From positions 1-17,617 of the forward strand of contig CAZEMX010000032.1 in NCBI GenBank assembly GCA_964513415.1: DNA of 17,617 nt, in the 5' to 3' direction. The first letter of the stretch is position 1; each line of letters begins with the position of its first letter. Under the pieces are notes generated by a model, which searched no databases, was not told the origin of the DNA, and saw only the letters and a list, made by a program, of their open reading frames with translations. This document shows, in pieces, positions 11,460 to 17,617 of this stretch. The translations under genes were made by a program, and so were the position numbers. The DNA is from Methanomethylicus sp964513415 (GTDB taxonomy: Archaea > Thermoproteota > Methanomethylicia > Methanomethylicales > Methanomethylicaceae).

Positions 11460-12902
11460 TTAGTTGGCAGGCTCCCTGTGCGGCCCGTAGCTCTCCCCGC
11501 CGCCGCGCCCGGACGAGCCGCGCCCCCCTCTGCCCCAGCTGCGAGGACCATAGTAACCATTGCGGTTGCCTCCGCCGTCGCCCCCGTCAGAGCGCCTGCG
11601 ATGCCCGCCGCCGTACCGTCCGCGCCTTCCGCCCTCGCGGTCTTCGCGGCGGTCGCCGCCGTATCCCCTGTCCCGGTCTTGGCCCCTGTCCCAGCCCCGG
11701 CGTCGGCCTCCATCGCCGCCGCCCCTGCCGTATCCGCCCCTGTGCCCAAATGAGCCCCTCCTGCCTCCGCCATCGCGGCTGTAAGAGTCCCTGACGAACG
11801 GCAGCTGCTCCACCTCTTCGGCGTTGTATTCGATCTCCTCCACGCCGAAGTTGTAGATGTTCACTATCCGCCGGAACGGGATCATGTCCTCCTCGCTCAG
11901 CATGGCGATGGCCTTGCCCGACTCTCCAGCCCTCGCGGTCCGACCGATCCGGTTGACGTAGTCGTCGCAGTTCTTGGGTATGCCGTAGTTGAAGACATGG
12001 GTGACCTTCTTGAAGTCCAGCCCCCTCGCGGCGACATCTGTCGCAACAAGGACGTCGATCTCGCCGTTGTGGAAGTCCTCCATGACGTGCTCCCTGCGGC
12101 TCTGGGACATGTCGCCGTGGAGCGCCTCCGCGTTTATGCCGTTCTTCTTCAGGTTCTTCGCCACCAGGTCCACCTCCCGCTTCATGTTGCAGAAGACGAT
12201 CGCCAGCCCCGGCTTCTCGTTCCTCATCAGGTGGACGAGGAGTGAGAACTTCATGCGCCTGTCGACCAGGCAGCAGTACTGCTTGAGCATGTCCTCGCTG
12301 ACCTTGGTCTCGGTCTTCACCTTCTTGGCGCCCCTCGTGAAGCTGTCCCTTATGTCAGCCAGGTCGTCAGGCATGGTGGCGCTGAACATGAGAGTCTGCC
12401 TCTCGCGCGGTATCTCGCTCTCTATGCGCCTTATGTCGTCGATGAACCCCATGTCGATCATCTTGTCCGCCTCGTCGAGTATGAAAGTCTGTATCTTGCC
12501 AGTGCGCATCGTCCGGCGCTCTAGGTGGTCCATGACCCTGCCGGGCGTGCCGACGACTATCTCGGCGCTCCTGAGCCCGTCGATCTGCGGCGCTATGGAC
12601 GCGCCGCCATAGACGCACTGTATCCGGAGGCGCTTGGCGCGGGAGAATTTCTCGATCTCCGCTGCAATCTGCTGCGCGAGCTCCCTGGTCGGCGCCAGTA
12701 TGAGCGCCTGAAGGCCGCCGCCCTTGGTGACCTTCTCGACGAGGGGGATCCCGAACGCTGCGGTCTTCCCCGATCCGGTCTCAGACTGACCGACAACGTC
12801 GTAGCCCTCCTTTATGAGGGGGATCGCCTCACTCTGTATCTTGGTCGGCTCCTCGTAGCCGATCTCCTTAATGGAATCTAGTATATCCTTATCAATATCC
12901 AA
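11460..12902 (-). CDS. DEAD-box RNA helicase with RGG-rich C-terminal tail
   Basis: 480-residue superfamily 2 RNA helicase, likely acting in RNA folding, decay or ribosome assembly. Motifs: Q motif (GYEEPTKIQSEAIP), I (SETGSGKTAA), Ia (PTRELAQQ), GG, Ib (TPGRVMDHL), II (DEAD in ILDEADKM), III (SAT), IV (LAIVFCNMKREVD), V (ATDVAARGLD) and VI (NRIGRTARAG). The last ~95 residues are Arg/Gly/Asp-rich with many RGG/RGR/GRGG units plus Tyr, a typical RNA-binding disordered tail. The start is TTG at 12900-12902; in frame upstream is only WFTRFED and then TGA, with no other start codon. This is odd because DEAD-box proteins usually include the FED-like aromatic segment. Monocistronic; terminator-like hairpin downstream. 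Confidence 0.93.
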   Translation of the reverse strand: MDIDKDILDSIKEIGYEEPTKIQSEAIPLIKEGYDVVGQSETGSGKTAAFGIPLVEKVTKGGGLQALILAPTRELAQQIAAEIEKFSRAKRLRIQCVYGGASIAPQIDGLRSAEIVVGTPGRVMDHLERRTMRTGKIQTFILDEADKMIDMGFIDDIRRIESEIPRERQTLMFSATMPDDLADIRDSFTRGAKKVKTETKVSEDMLKQYCCLVDRRMKFSLLVHLMRNEKPGLAIVFCNMKREVDLVAKNLKKNGINAEALHGDMSQSRREHVMEDFHNGEIDVLVATDVAARGLDFKKVTHVFNYGIPKNCDDYVNRIGRTARAGESGKAIAMLSEEDMIPFRRIVNIYNFGVEEIEYNAEEVEQLPFVRDSYSRDGGGRRGSFGHRGGYGRGGGDGGRRRGWDRGQDRDRGYGGDRREDREGGRRGRYGGGHRRRSDGGDGGGNRNGYYGPRSWGRGGRGSSGRGGGESYGPHREPAN

Positions 12903-12940
12903 ATCCTCGAATCTCGTAAACCATCAACTCATTTTGCCTG

Positions 12941-12952
12941 TTTTTAGTAAAG
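12941..12952 (-). promoter_or_regulatory. Probable TATA element of the DEAD-box helicase
   Basis: On the minus strand CTTTACTAAAAA lies about 40-50 nt upstream of the TTG start. It would start transcription near 12920, leaving a leader of roughly 15-20 nt, which supports the TTG as the first usable start. Confidence 0.45.
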
Positions 12953-13044
12953 CTACAAAAGCAATAGAATTAGCAAGCATGGCAGGCTAACGCTATTTGT
13001 CGAGGCCTTCGTACTTTAAACCGTTTTGAAGGGTCATGGCATTG

Positions 13045-13083
13045 CTTATAAGCTTTTCCCCCTCCGGAGGCGCTTGGAGGGGG
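13045..13083. promoter_or_regulatory. TATA-like palindrome and strong hairpin between divergent genes
   Basis: GCTTATAAGC (13045-13054, a perfect 10-bp palindrome with a TATA core) is followed by CCCCCTCC-(10 nt)-GGAGGGGG (13058-13083), a perfect 8-bp GC stem. CCTCCGGAGG inside it forms an alternative palindrome. It lies in the 255-nt divergent gap (12903-13157) between the helicase and porG and is explained by neither gene's proximal promoter. It could be a regulator site or the promoter of a small RNA. Confidence 0.35.
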
Positions 13084-13107
13084 CATTCCCGTGGGCGTAT
13101 GTTGCAT

Positions 13108-13119
13108 CCTTTTAAAACA
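13108..13119 (+). promoter_or_regulatory. TATA element of the por operon
   Basis: CCTTTTAAAACA sits about 25-30 nt upstream of a probable start site near 13140, giving a leader of under 20 nt before the porG ATG at 13158. It is the best archaeal TATA box on this side of the divergent gap. Confidence 0.6.
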
Positions 13120-13157
13120 GTGCCGGCATAGGTTAAGACAGGGGGGTTTTTTATTTC

Positions 13158-13700
13158 ATGCTGTTGGAGGTCAGGCTCCGCGGCAGGGGAGGGCAGGGGA
13201 TAGTGACGGCGTCGGAGATGCTCGTCGATGCGGCGGTTGAGGAGGGGCACTACGGGCAGGCGATCCCGGCCTTCGGCGCAGAGAGGAGGGGCGCGCCGGT
13301 CACCGCCTCAGCGAGGGTGTCAGACTCGCCGATCAGGAGGCACTCGCGGGTATACTCGCCGGACATCGTGGGGGTCTTCGAGCGGCAGCTGGCAGGCGAT
13401 CCCGAGACGCTCGTTGGGATTAAGGGCGGGGGCATCCTGCTGGTCAACGGTAGGTCAGCGCCCGATGTTCCGGGGGTCCGGTGCGCGGCGGTCGATGCGA
13501 CCGCGATAGCGGTCGAGAACGGGCTCGTCGTCGCAGGGTGGGCGGTCGTGAACACGGCCATGCTCGGGGCGATCTCCAAGGCTTCGGGCATGGTAGGCAG
13601 GGCGACGCTCGAGAAGGTCGTGAGGAAGAGGTGGCGGGGGGAGCTGGGCGAGAGGAACGTCAGGGCTGCGCTCGCCGCATACGAGGTGACCGTGCAGTGA
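13158..13700 (+). CDS. porG: Pyruvate (2-oxoacid):ferredoxin oxidoreductase, gamma subunit
   Basis: 180 residues. Gamma subunit of the four-subunit archaeal oxidoreductase that converts pyruvate and CoA to acetyl-CoA, CO2 and reduced ferredoxin (reversible). It has the family opening LRGRGGQGIVTASEMLVDAA, then AIPAFGAERRGAPVTASARVSD, and ILLVNGR plus the NTAMLGAISKASGMV helix near the C-terminus. ATG at 13158 is the natural start, 11 nt after a G-run. Its stop overlaps the next gene's GTG as GTGA. Gene order G-D-A-B is the usual one for POR, so pyruvate is the likely substrate, although 2-oxoisovalerate cannot be excluded. Confidence 0.92.
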   Translation: MLLEVRLRGRGGQGIVTASEMLVDAAVEEGHYGQAIPAFGAERRGAPVTASARVSDSPIRRHSRVYSPDIVGVFERQLAGDPETLVGIKGGGILLVNGRSAPDVPGVRCAAVDATAIAVENGLVVAGWAVVNTAMLGAISKASGMVGRATLEKVVRKRWRGELGERNVRAALAAYEVTVQ

Positions 13701-13960
13701 GGGGTGGCGGGGCGGCATCGTCTGCCCCCACTAGGGGGGCCAGCGGCAGGACAGGGCAGTGGAGGCTCAGGAGGCCTGAGATAGACCAGGGAAGGTGCAC
13801 AAAGTGCCTCATCTGCTGGCTTTACTGCCCTGATGCCTCGGTCGCGAGGGGCGAGGGGGGCAGCTTACGGATAGACTACGACTACTGCAAGGGGTGCGGG
13901 ATCTGCGGGGCGGTCTGCCCGGTCAAGGCGATAAGGATGGTGGAGGAGGCGCCAGATTGA
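13697..13960 (+). CDS. porD: Pyruvate:ferredoxin oxidoreductase, delta subunit (2[4Fe-4S] ferredoxin)
   Basis: 87-residue ferredoxin-like subunit that carries electrons from the catalytic subunits to external ferredoxin. Two complete cluster motifs are visible: CTKCLICWLYCP and CKGCGICGAVCP, both C-x2-C-x2-C-x3-C-P. The start is GTG at 13697, overlapping the porG TGA by 3 nt; the frame is open upstream within porG, but that part is Gly/Arg shadow sequence. A Gly/Ala/Ser-rich N-terminal stretch of about 25 residues precedes RRPEIDQGRCTKC. Its TGA overlaps the porA TTG as TTGA. Confidence 0.92.
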   Translation: MRGGGAASSAPTRGASGRTGQWRLRRPEIDQGRCTKCLICWLYCPDASVARGEGGSLRIDYDYCKGCGICGAVCPVKAIRMVEEAPD

Positions 13961-15147
13961 TAGCGACCGGAAACCATGCGGTGGCGTACGGGGTGAGGTC
14001 TGCGAGGGCAGAGGTGGTCGCGGCATACCCGATAACCCCGCAGACGCAGATCGTGGAGAAGCTCTCGGAGTTCATGGCGAACGGCGAGATGAGGGGGAGG
14101 TACATAAGGGTCGAGTCAGAGCACAGCGCGCTCAGCGCCTGCTACGGGGCGGCAGCGTGCGGGGCGAGGGCATTCACGGCGACCTCCTCGCAGGGGCTCC
14201 TCTACATGAACGAGATGGTCTTCTGGACCGGCCTGGGCAGGATACCCATGGTGATGGCGGTCGTGAACAGGACGCTGGCGCCGCCATGGAGCATCTGGAA
14301 CGAGCACACCGACCAGCTCGCGCAGCGCGACGCCGGATGGATCTCGATGATTTGTGAGAGCGTGCAGGAGGCGTACGACACATCGATCATGGCATTCAGG
14401 GTGGCGGAGGACGCCGGGGTGATGCAGCCGGTAATGTTCGGCCTCGATGCGTTCTCGCTATCGCATACGGCGGAGAGGCTGGACATCATGCCGCAAGAGG
14501 ATGCGGATGCGTTCCTGCCGAGGCTGGACCCGTCGATGCTGCCCGTTCTGATGGACACACGGAGCCCGGCAACCTACGGCAACCTTACAGGCCCGGATGC
14601 GATGATGGAGGTGAGGAGCGCGATAAGGGACGCGTTCGAGCGCTCCAAGCGCGTCATAGAGGAGGCGGCGGGCGCGTTCGGCAGGGCCTCCGGGAGGAGG
14701 CAGGCGGGGCTGGTCGAGGATTACAGGTGCGGCGATGCGGAGGTAGTGATTGTGGTCGCAGGGGCGTCGAGTGGGGACGCCAAGGACGCGGCGGATGCGC
14801 TCAGGGACGGGGGGACGAGGGCAGGCGTCCTGCGGATGAAGACGGTTCGCCCCTTCCCGTCCGAGGCGATAATGAGGGCGGTCGGCGGCGCAAAGGCGGT
14901 CGCGGTCGTGGACAGGGACTACTCATTCGGGATGGGGGGCATCCTGGCGACTGAGGTCGCATCGGTGGCAGGGGGCAGGGCAGCGCGGTATGTCGCGGGG
15001 CTCGGCGGCAGGGACATCAGACCCGAGGACTTCATGGGGATTGCGGCGGATGCGCTCAGCGCCGCGGAGTCTGGGAACCTCGCCCAGGGGCGCGAGGTGT
15101 GGTGGGGCCTGAGGCGCGGCGCGCCCGGGGGTCAGGGGGGAGCATGA
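13957..15147 (+). CDS. porA: Pyruvate:ferredoxin oxidoreductase, alpha subunit
   Basis: 396 residues. Carries the conserved alpha-subunit segments TGNHAVAYGV, AAYPITPQTQIVEKLSEF (about residues 22-40), the ESEHSALSACYGAAACGAR helix and TSSQGLLYMNE, forming part of the thiamine-diphosphate and CoA site. The C-terminal domain includes RMKTVRPFPSEAI and the DRDYSFGMGG segment. The frame is open far into porD, but TTG at 13957 (MIATGNHAV) fits the family N-terminus. It is preceded by GGAGGAGG about 10 nt upstream and overlaps the porD stop (TTGA). The next start is GTG at 13981. It ends 1 nt before porB. Confidence 0.92.
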   Translation: MIATGNHAVAYGVRSARAEVVAAYPITPQTQIVEKLSEFMANGEMRGRYIRVESEHSALSACYGAAACGARAFTATSSQGLLYMNEMVFWTGLGRIPMVMAVVNRTLAPPWSIWNEHTDQLAQRDAGWISMICESVQEAYDTSIMAFRVAEDAGVMQPVMFGLDAFSLSHTAERLDIMPQEDADAFLPRLDPSMLPVLMDTRSPATYGNLTGPDAMMEVRSAIRDAFERSKRVIEEAAGAFGRASGRRQAGLVEDYRCGDAEVVIVVAGASSGDAKDAADALRDGGTRAGVLRMKTVRPFPSEAIMRAVGGAKAVAVVDRDYSFGMGGILATEVASVAGGRAARYVAGLGGRDIRPEDFMGIAADALSAAESGNLAQGREVWWGLRRGAPGGQGGA

Positions 15148-15148
15148 A

Positions 15149-16075
15149 GTGGTAACGCTGAAGGAGCTGCGCACGGAGGAGCTCTTCCTGCCGGGCAATG
15201 CGTCGTGTCCAGGGTGCATGCTCTCGCTTGCCATCAGGATGGCACTCAAGGTGCTGGGGCCGAATACGGTCATGACGGTGCCCGCCTGCTGCAGCGCGGT
15301 GATACAGGGCTACTACCCGAGGTCGTCATCAATGATCCCGACCCTGAACACAGCCTTCGCGGCGGCTGCGGCGACCGCCAGCGGGATATCTGCGGCGCTC
15401 GAACTCTCGGGGAGGGGGGAGACCAGCGTCGTGGCGTGGGCAGGCGACGGCGGGACCGCGGATATAGGAATACAGGGGCTCAGCGGGGCGGCCGAGAGGG
15501 GCGAGAACTTCATCTACATATGCTATGATAATGAGGCTTACATGAACACGGGTACGCAGAGCAGCAGCGCCACCCCGACAGGCGCGGCGACGACCACTGC
15601 CATAAGGGGAAAGGCGGAGCCCAAGAAGGACGTCCCGGCGATAATGGTGGCCCACGGCGTGCCTTACGTTGCGACGGCGTGCGCGGCATTCCCGCTGGAT
15701 TTTGCGGACAAGATCAAGAAGGCTATGTCGATCAGGGGGCTGAAGTACATCCAAATACTCACGCCGTGCCCCCCCGGCTGGAGGTACCCGACGGAGAGGG
15801 GCGTGGATGTGGGGAGGATGGCAGTCATGACCGGGTCGTGGATCCTCTACGAGTGGCAGGGCGGCAGGTATAGCCTCACCGGGCCGTCGAAGGGTCTTCT
15901 GGACAGGCCGAGGAGGAGGCCGCTGGCGGACTACCTAAGGATGCAGGGCAGGTTCGGCCAGCTTGGGGAGGCGGAGGCAGCCAGGCAGCAGGACGAGCTG
16001 GATGCCAGGTGGGACGAGATGGCGCGGAGGCTCGAGGGGGGCTCGGGGCGAGGGGAGTCGGGCACGGGAGAGTAG
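15149..16075 (+). CDS. porB: Pyruvate:ferredoxin oxidoreductase, beta subunit (TPP-binding)
   Basis: 308 residues. Binds thiamine diphosphate and a proximal [4Fe-4S] cluster. Visible residues: Cys20 and Cys23 (NASCPGC), Cys47/Cys48 (VPACCSAVIQG), a later Cys in TPCPPGW, and the TPP/Mg motif G99-D100-G101 running to D127-N128-E129 (CYDNEAYMNTG). GTG at 15149 is 1 nt after the porA stop. The C-terminal 40 residues are charged and end in a Gly/Ser/Glu-rich tail (GGSGRGESGTGE) beyond the usual family end. The gene converges with the aminopeptidase gene: the two stop codons are 2 nt apart, with no room for separate terminators. Confidence 0.93.
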   Translation: MVTLKELRTEELFLPGNASCPGCMLSLAIRMALKVLGPNTVMTVPACCSAVIQGYYPRSSSMIPTLNTAFAAAAATASGISAALELSGRGETSVVAWAGDGGTADIGIQGLSGAAERGENFIYICYDNEAYMNTGTQSSSATPTGAATTTAIRGKAEPKKDVPAIMVAHGVPYVATACAAFPLDFADKIKKAMSIRGLKYIQILTPCPPGWRYPTERGVDVGRMAVMTGSWILYEWQGGRYSLTGPSKGLLDRPRRRPLADYLRMQGRFGQLGEAEAARQQDELDARWDEMARRLEGGSGRGESGTGE

Positions 16076-16077
16076 CA

Positions 16078-17079
16078 CTACTGCAGGACTCCGTCCCTCA
16101 TGGCGACGATCTCCCTGCCGGAGGAGGCAGTGACCGTGACCGTGGGCTTCGAGACGAGGAAGTCCATGTGCGTGGCGGAGGCGTTCATGCCGCCCGGGAA
16201 GTCGGTATTGTGCCCGAAGGCGAAGTGGATCGTGTTGCCGACCTTCTCGGCCTCCAGGAAGCTCGCCGAGAGCCGTGCCTTCCTGTTCAGCCCGAATGCG
16301 AACTCGCCAACGTACCTGGCGGCATCGTCCACGCTGAGGGCGTCCTCCACGCGCCTCAGGACGGTGGCATCGGAGCACTCGAACCGCTCCGCGCGACCGC
16401 CCCTGGCGGTGATCGTCACGGGCGAGGAGATGCGACCTATGCCGCCTATTGACAGGTCACAGACGATCCTGCCCTCGAGCGAGTCCTCCACTGGGGCGCA
16501 GATCACCTCACCCGTCGGCAGGTTACCCCATTTGTAGGTCTTCCAGTCGAACCTTGTGTCGGTGAAGAAGTCCCTGCCGAGCGCCCGGAACGAGGCGTCG
16601 GTCCCGTTGGGGCTGGAGACCCTGACCCTTTCGGCGCCGGCAAGCCGCGACATAAGCCTCTGCGCGTCGGAGTAGATCGCCCTGTGCTCCTCGGCGGAGA
16701 GGGCCAGCGCGCCATCGGTTAGCATGTCCATCGTTATGCCGGGGCAGTGGCCGAGCCTGTACTTCCGGTGCTTGCTTATGAGGTCGATTATGCTGACGCG
16801 GAAGGGCGTCTCCCTCTCGCTCTCGCGGAAGATCGTTACGTATATGTCTGCCGAGCCGGACGCGACCGCCTCGCGCACCTCGGGCGGGATCGAGGACCTC
16901 GGCTCACCCCCGGTCTTGAGCACGAAGAGGCGCGACCAGAGCCCGAGGCCTACGGCCCCCTCGGCGAAGGCCCTGCCGACGTCGATGCTGACGTCGTCAC
17001 ATATCACGGCTGCCCTCTCGCCGGCAACGGCGTCCAAGACGTACAGGAGCGCGTTCTGCGCAGATTCCTTTGGGTCCAT
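16078..17079 (-). CDS. M29-family (thermophilic metallo-) aminopeptidase
   Basis: 333-residue cytoplasmic aminopeptidase of the AmpS/PepS type (COG2309). The C-terminal half has the family core NLPTGEVICAPVEDSLEGRI (Glu198), the GEFAFGLN segment (Glu259), EKVGNTIHFAFGH (His285) and the terminal THMDF pair (His304, Asp306). These correspond, by my alignment from memory, to the dinuclear metal ligands of M29 enzymes. The loop between His285 and His304 is shorter than in Thermus/Bacillus enzymes, as in other short archaeal members. ATG at 17077-17079 is preceded by AAGGAG (17089-17094, 9-nt spacing) and a TTTTAT element near 17122-17127. Confidence 0.82.
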   Translation of the reverse strand: MDPKESAQNALLYVLDAVAGERAAVICDDVSIDVGRAFAEGAVGLGLWSRLFVLKTGGEPRSSIPPEVREAVASGSADIYVTIFRESERETPFRVSIIDLISKHRKYRLGHCPGITMDMLTDGALALSAEEHRAIYSDAQRLMSRLAGAERVRVSSPNGTDASFRALGRDFFTDTRFDWKTYKWGNLPTGEVICAPVEDSLEGRIVCDLSIGGIGRISSPVTITARGGRAERFECSDATVLRRVEDALSVDDAARYVGEFAFGLNRKARLSASFLEAEKVGNTIHFAFGHNTDFPGGMNASATHMDFLVSKPTVTVTASSGREIVAMRDGVLQ

Positions 17080-17088
17080 GGGAAGAGT

Positions 17089-17127
17089 CTCCTTTCAGTG
17101 ATGATATTTGGGCGGGATGTGATAAAA
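17089..17127 (-). promoter_or_regulatory. Promoter and ribosome binding site of the M29 aminopeptidase
   Basis: On the minus strand CCTTTTATC (TATA-like, about 17120-17128) is followed about 25 nt later by the probable start site, then AAGGAG at 17089-17094, 9 nt before the ATG. The gene can therefore be transcribed separately from cooS upstream. Confidence 0.5.
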
Positions 17128-17193
17128 GGGTTGGGTATGGGCTGGAGGCGGCCCGCCTGCCTGCACATGGTCGCCCATCCGCCCCTGCCGACG

Positions 17194-17210
17194 GCCCCGT
17201 GCGGCGGGGC
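17194..17210 (-). terminator. GC hairpin directly after the cooS stop codon
   Basis: GCCCCG-(5 nt)-CGGGGC is a perfect 6-bp stem starting at the last base of the cooS stop codon. No T-run follows on the minus strand, so it is a weak terminator candidate. Confidence 0.25.
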
Positions 17211-17617
17211 TATGCCGGGAGGCCCAGGGCGGACCGCTTCTTCGATATGTGGGAGGCTATCGCCTCGGCGGCCTTTGCCATATCATCCTCGAGGAGGAGC
17301 CTGCCGCCGGTGAGCCCTTCGAGGTCCTGCGAGAGGAGCTTCATCAGCCTCGCCCCGCCCACGAGCGGCGGGATCGGCGAGACGTGGGTCAGGACGCCGA
17401 AAGCGAGCGCGAAGACGGCGTCGAGGGTGGCCTTCTGCTCCATATACTGCGGGGCGGTCACGGCCACAGGCAGCGCGGGCACGTCGACCCCGAGGGCGTT
17501 GGCGATTGCCGAGACGAGCACCGAGAGCCTCCCGGTGTCCGTGCATGTCCCGAACGATAGGACGGGGGGCACCTTCAGGGCGCCGCAGATGCCCCTGAGG
17601 CCCGGCCCCGCGATCCC
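17210..17617 (-). CDS. cooS: Anaerobic Ni-Fe carbon monoxide dehydrogenase catalytic subunit, C-terminal part
   Basis: C-terminal 135 residues of a CooS-type (hybrid-cluster family) CO dehydrogenase; the N-terminal part lies beyond base 17617. The visible sequence follows CooS closely: RGICGALKVPPVLSFGTCTDTGRL, then LANALGV-like SAIANALGVDVPALPV, APQYMEQKATLDAVFALAFGVLTHVSPIPPLVGG, and a C-terminal ASHISKKRSALGLPA ending. The Cys of SFGTC lies about 110 residues from the C-terminus, where the last Ni-Fe C-cluster cysteine ligand is expected in Carboxydothermus CooS. The enzyme interconverts CO and CO2 with ferredoxin. The ACS/CODH-complex alpha subunit (CdhA) is a possible alternative, but the sequence fits CooS better. 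Proximity to por suggests shared acetyl-CoA metabolism. Confidence 0.85.
   Translation of the reverse strand, partial: GIAGPGLRGICGALKVPPVLSFGTCTDTGRLSVLVSAIANALGVDVPALPVAVTAPQYMEQKATLDAVFALAFGVLTHVSPIPPLVGGARLMKLLSQDLEGLTGGRLLLEDDMAKAAEAIASHISKKRSALGLPA

Noticed and set aside
12993..13250. 85-codon minus-strand ORF in the helicase-porG gap
   Set aside because: It overlaps porG antisense, crosses the por promoter and hairpin, and shows no domain-like sequence.
1..17617. CRISPR array, insertion sequences or prophage genes
   Set aside because: No regularly spaced repeats, transposase or integrase motifs were seen on either strand.

Overview
The window is archaeal. Evidence: a GINS-MCM-Hel308 replication cluster, a clamp-loader (RFC) small subunit, a four-subunit pyruvate-type ferredoxin oxidoreductase with a separate ferredoxin-like delta subunit, archaeal TATA-like elements upstream of many genes, frequent TTG/GTG starts, and a tRNA-Gly gene split by a short intron with a canonical bulge-helix-bulge (BHB) fold. 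The DNA is GC-rich, genes are tightly packed, and the lifestyle implied by POR plus a Ni-type CO dehydrogenase (CooS) is anaerobic acetyl-CoA metabolism. The tRNA resembles Sulfolobus-type tRNA-Gly(TCC), and I would guess a TACK-group anaerobe, but no marker here fixes the phylum.

Layout. 1-841 (-): 5' part of the RFC small subunit, running off the left edge. A short AT-rich divergent promoter region follows. 932-8328 (+): an ECF-type transporter S component, then gins23, mcm and hel308, closely spaced and probably one transcription unit. 8329-8598: a leader-like gap with short direct repeats. 8599-9783 (+): nicotinate phosphoribosyltransferase. 9970-10072 (-): tRNA-Gly(TCC) with a 25-nt intron and an encoded CCA. 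10167-10703 (+): a CxxCxxCC (YkgJ-like) metal/Fe-S-binding protein with a Gly-rich insert. 10872-11150 (+): a small two-helix membrane protein. 11155-11350: an AT-rich island unlike its surroundings. 11460-12902 (-): a DEAD-box RNA helicase with an RGG-rich tail and a terminator-like hairpin after it. 13158-16075 (+): porG-porD-porA-porB, joined by 4-nt overlaps or a 1-nt gap. 16078-17079 (-): M29-type aminopeptidase, convergent with porB by 2 nt. 17210-17617 (-): C-terminal end of CooS, running off the right edge.

How the genes work together. gins23, mcm and hel308 supply parts of the replicative helicase (CMG-like) and a fork-repair helicase; RFC loads the sliding clamp and lies divergently upstream. 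The most striking feature is that the mcm ATPase core is interrupted by two inteins: a 370-residue intein with LAGLIDADG motifs exactly inside Walker A (GDPG/TAKS), and a 175-residue mini-intein without an endonuclease, 81 extein residues later. The cell can make active replicative helicase only after two protein-splicing events. POR and CooS together indicate interconversion of pyruvate, acetyl-CoA, CO2 and CO through ferredoxin.

I see no CRISPR array, insertion sequence, rRNA or phage genes. Promoter, terminator and start-codon calls are by eye and are less certain than the protein family calls.
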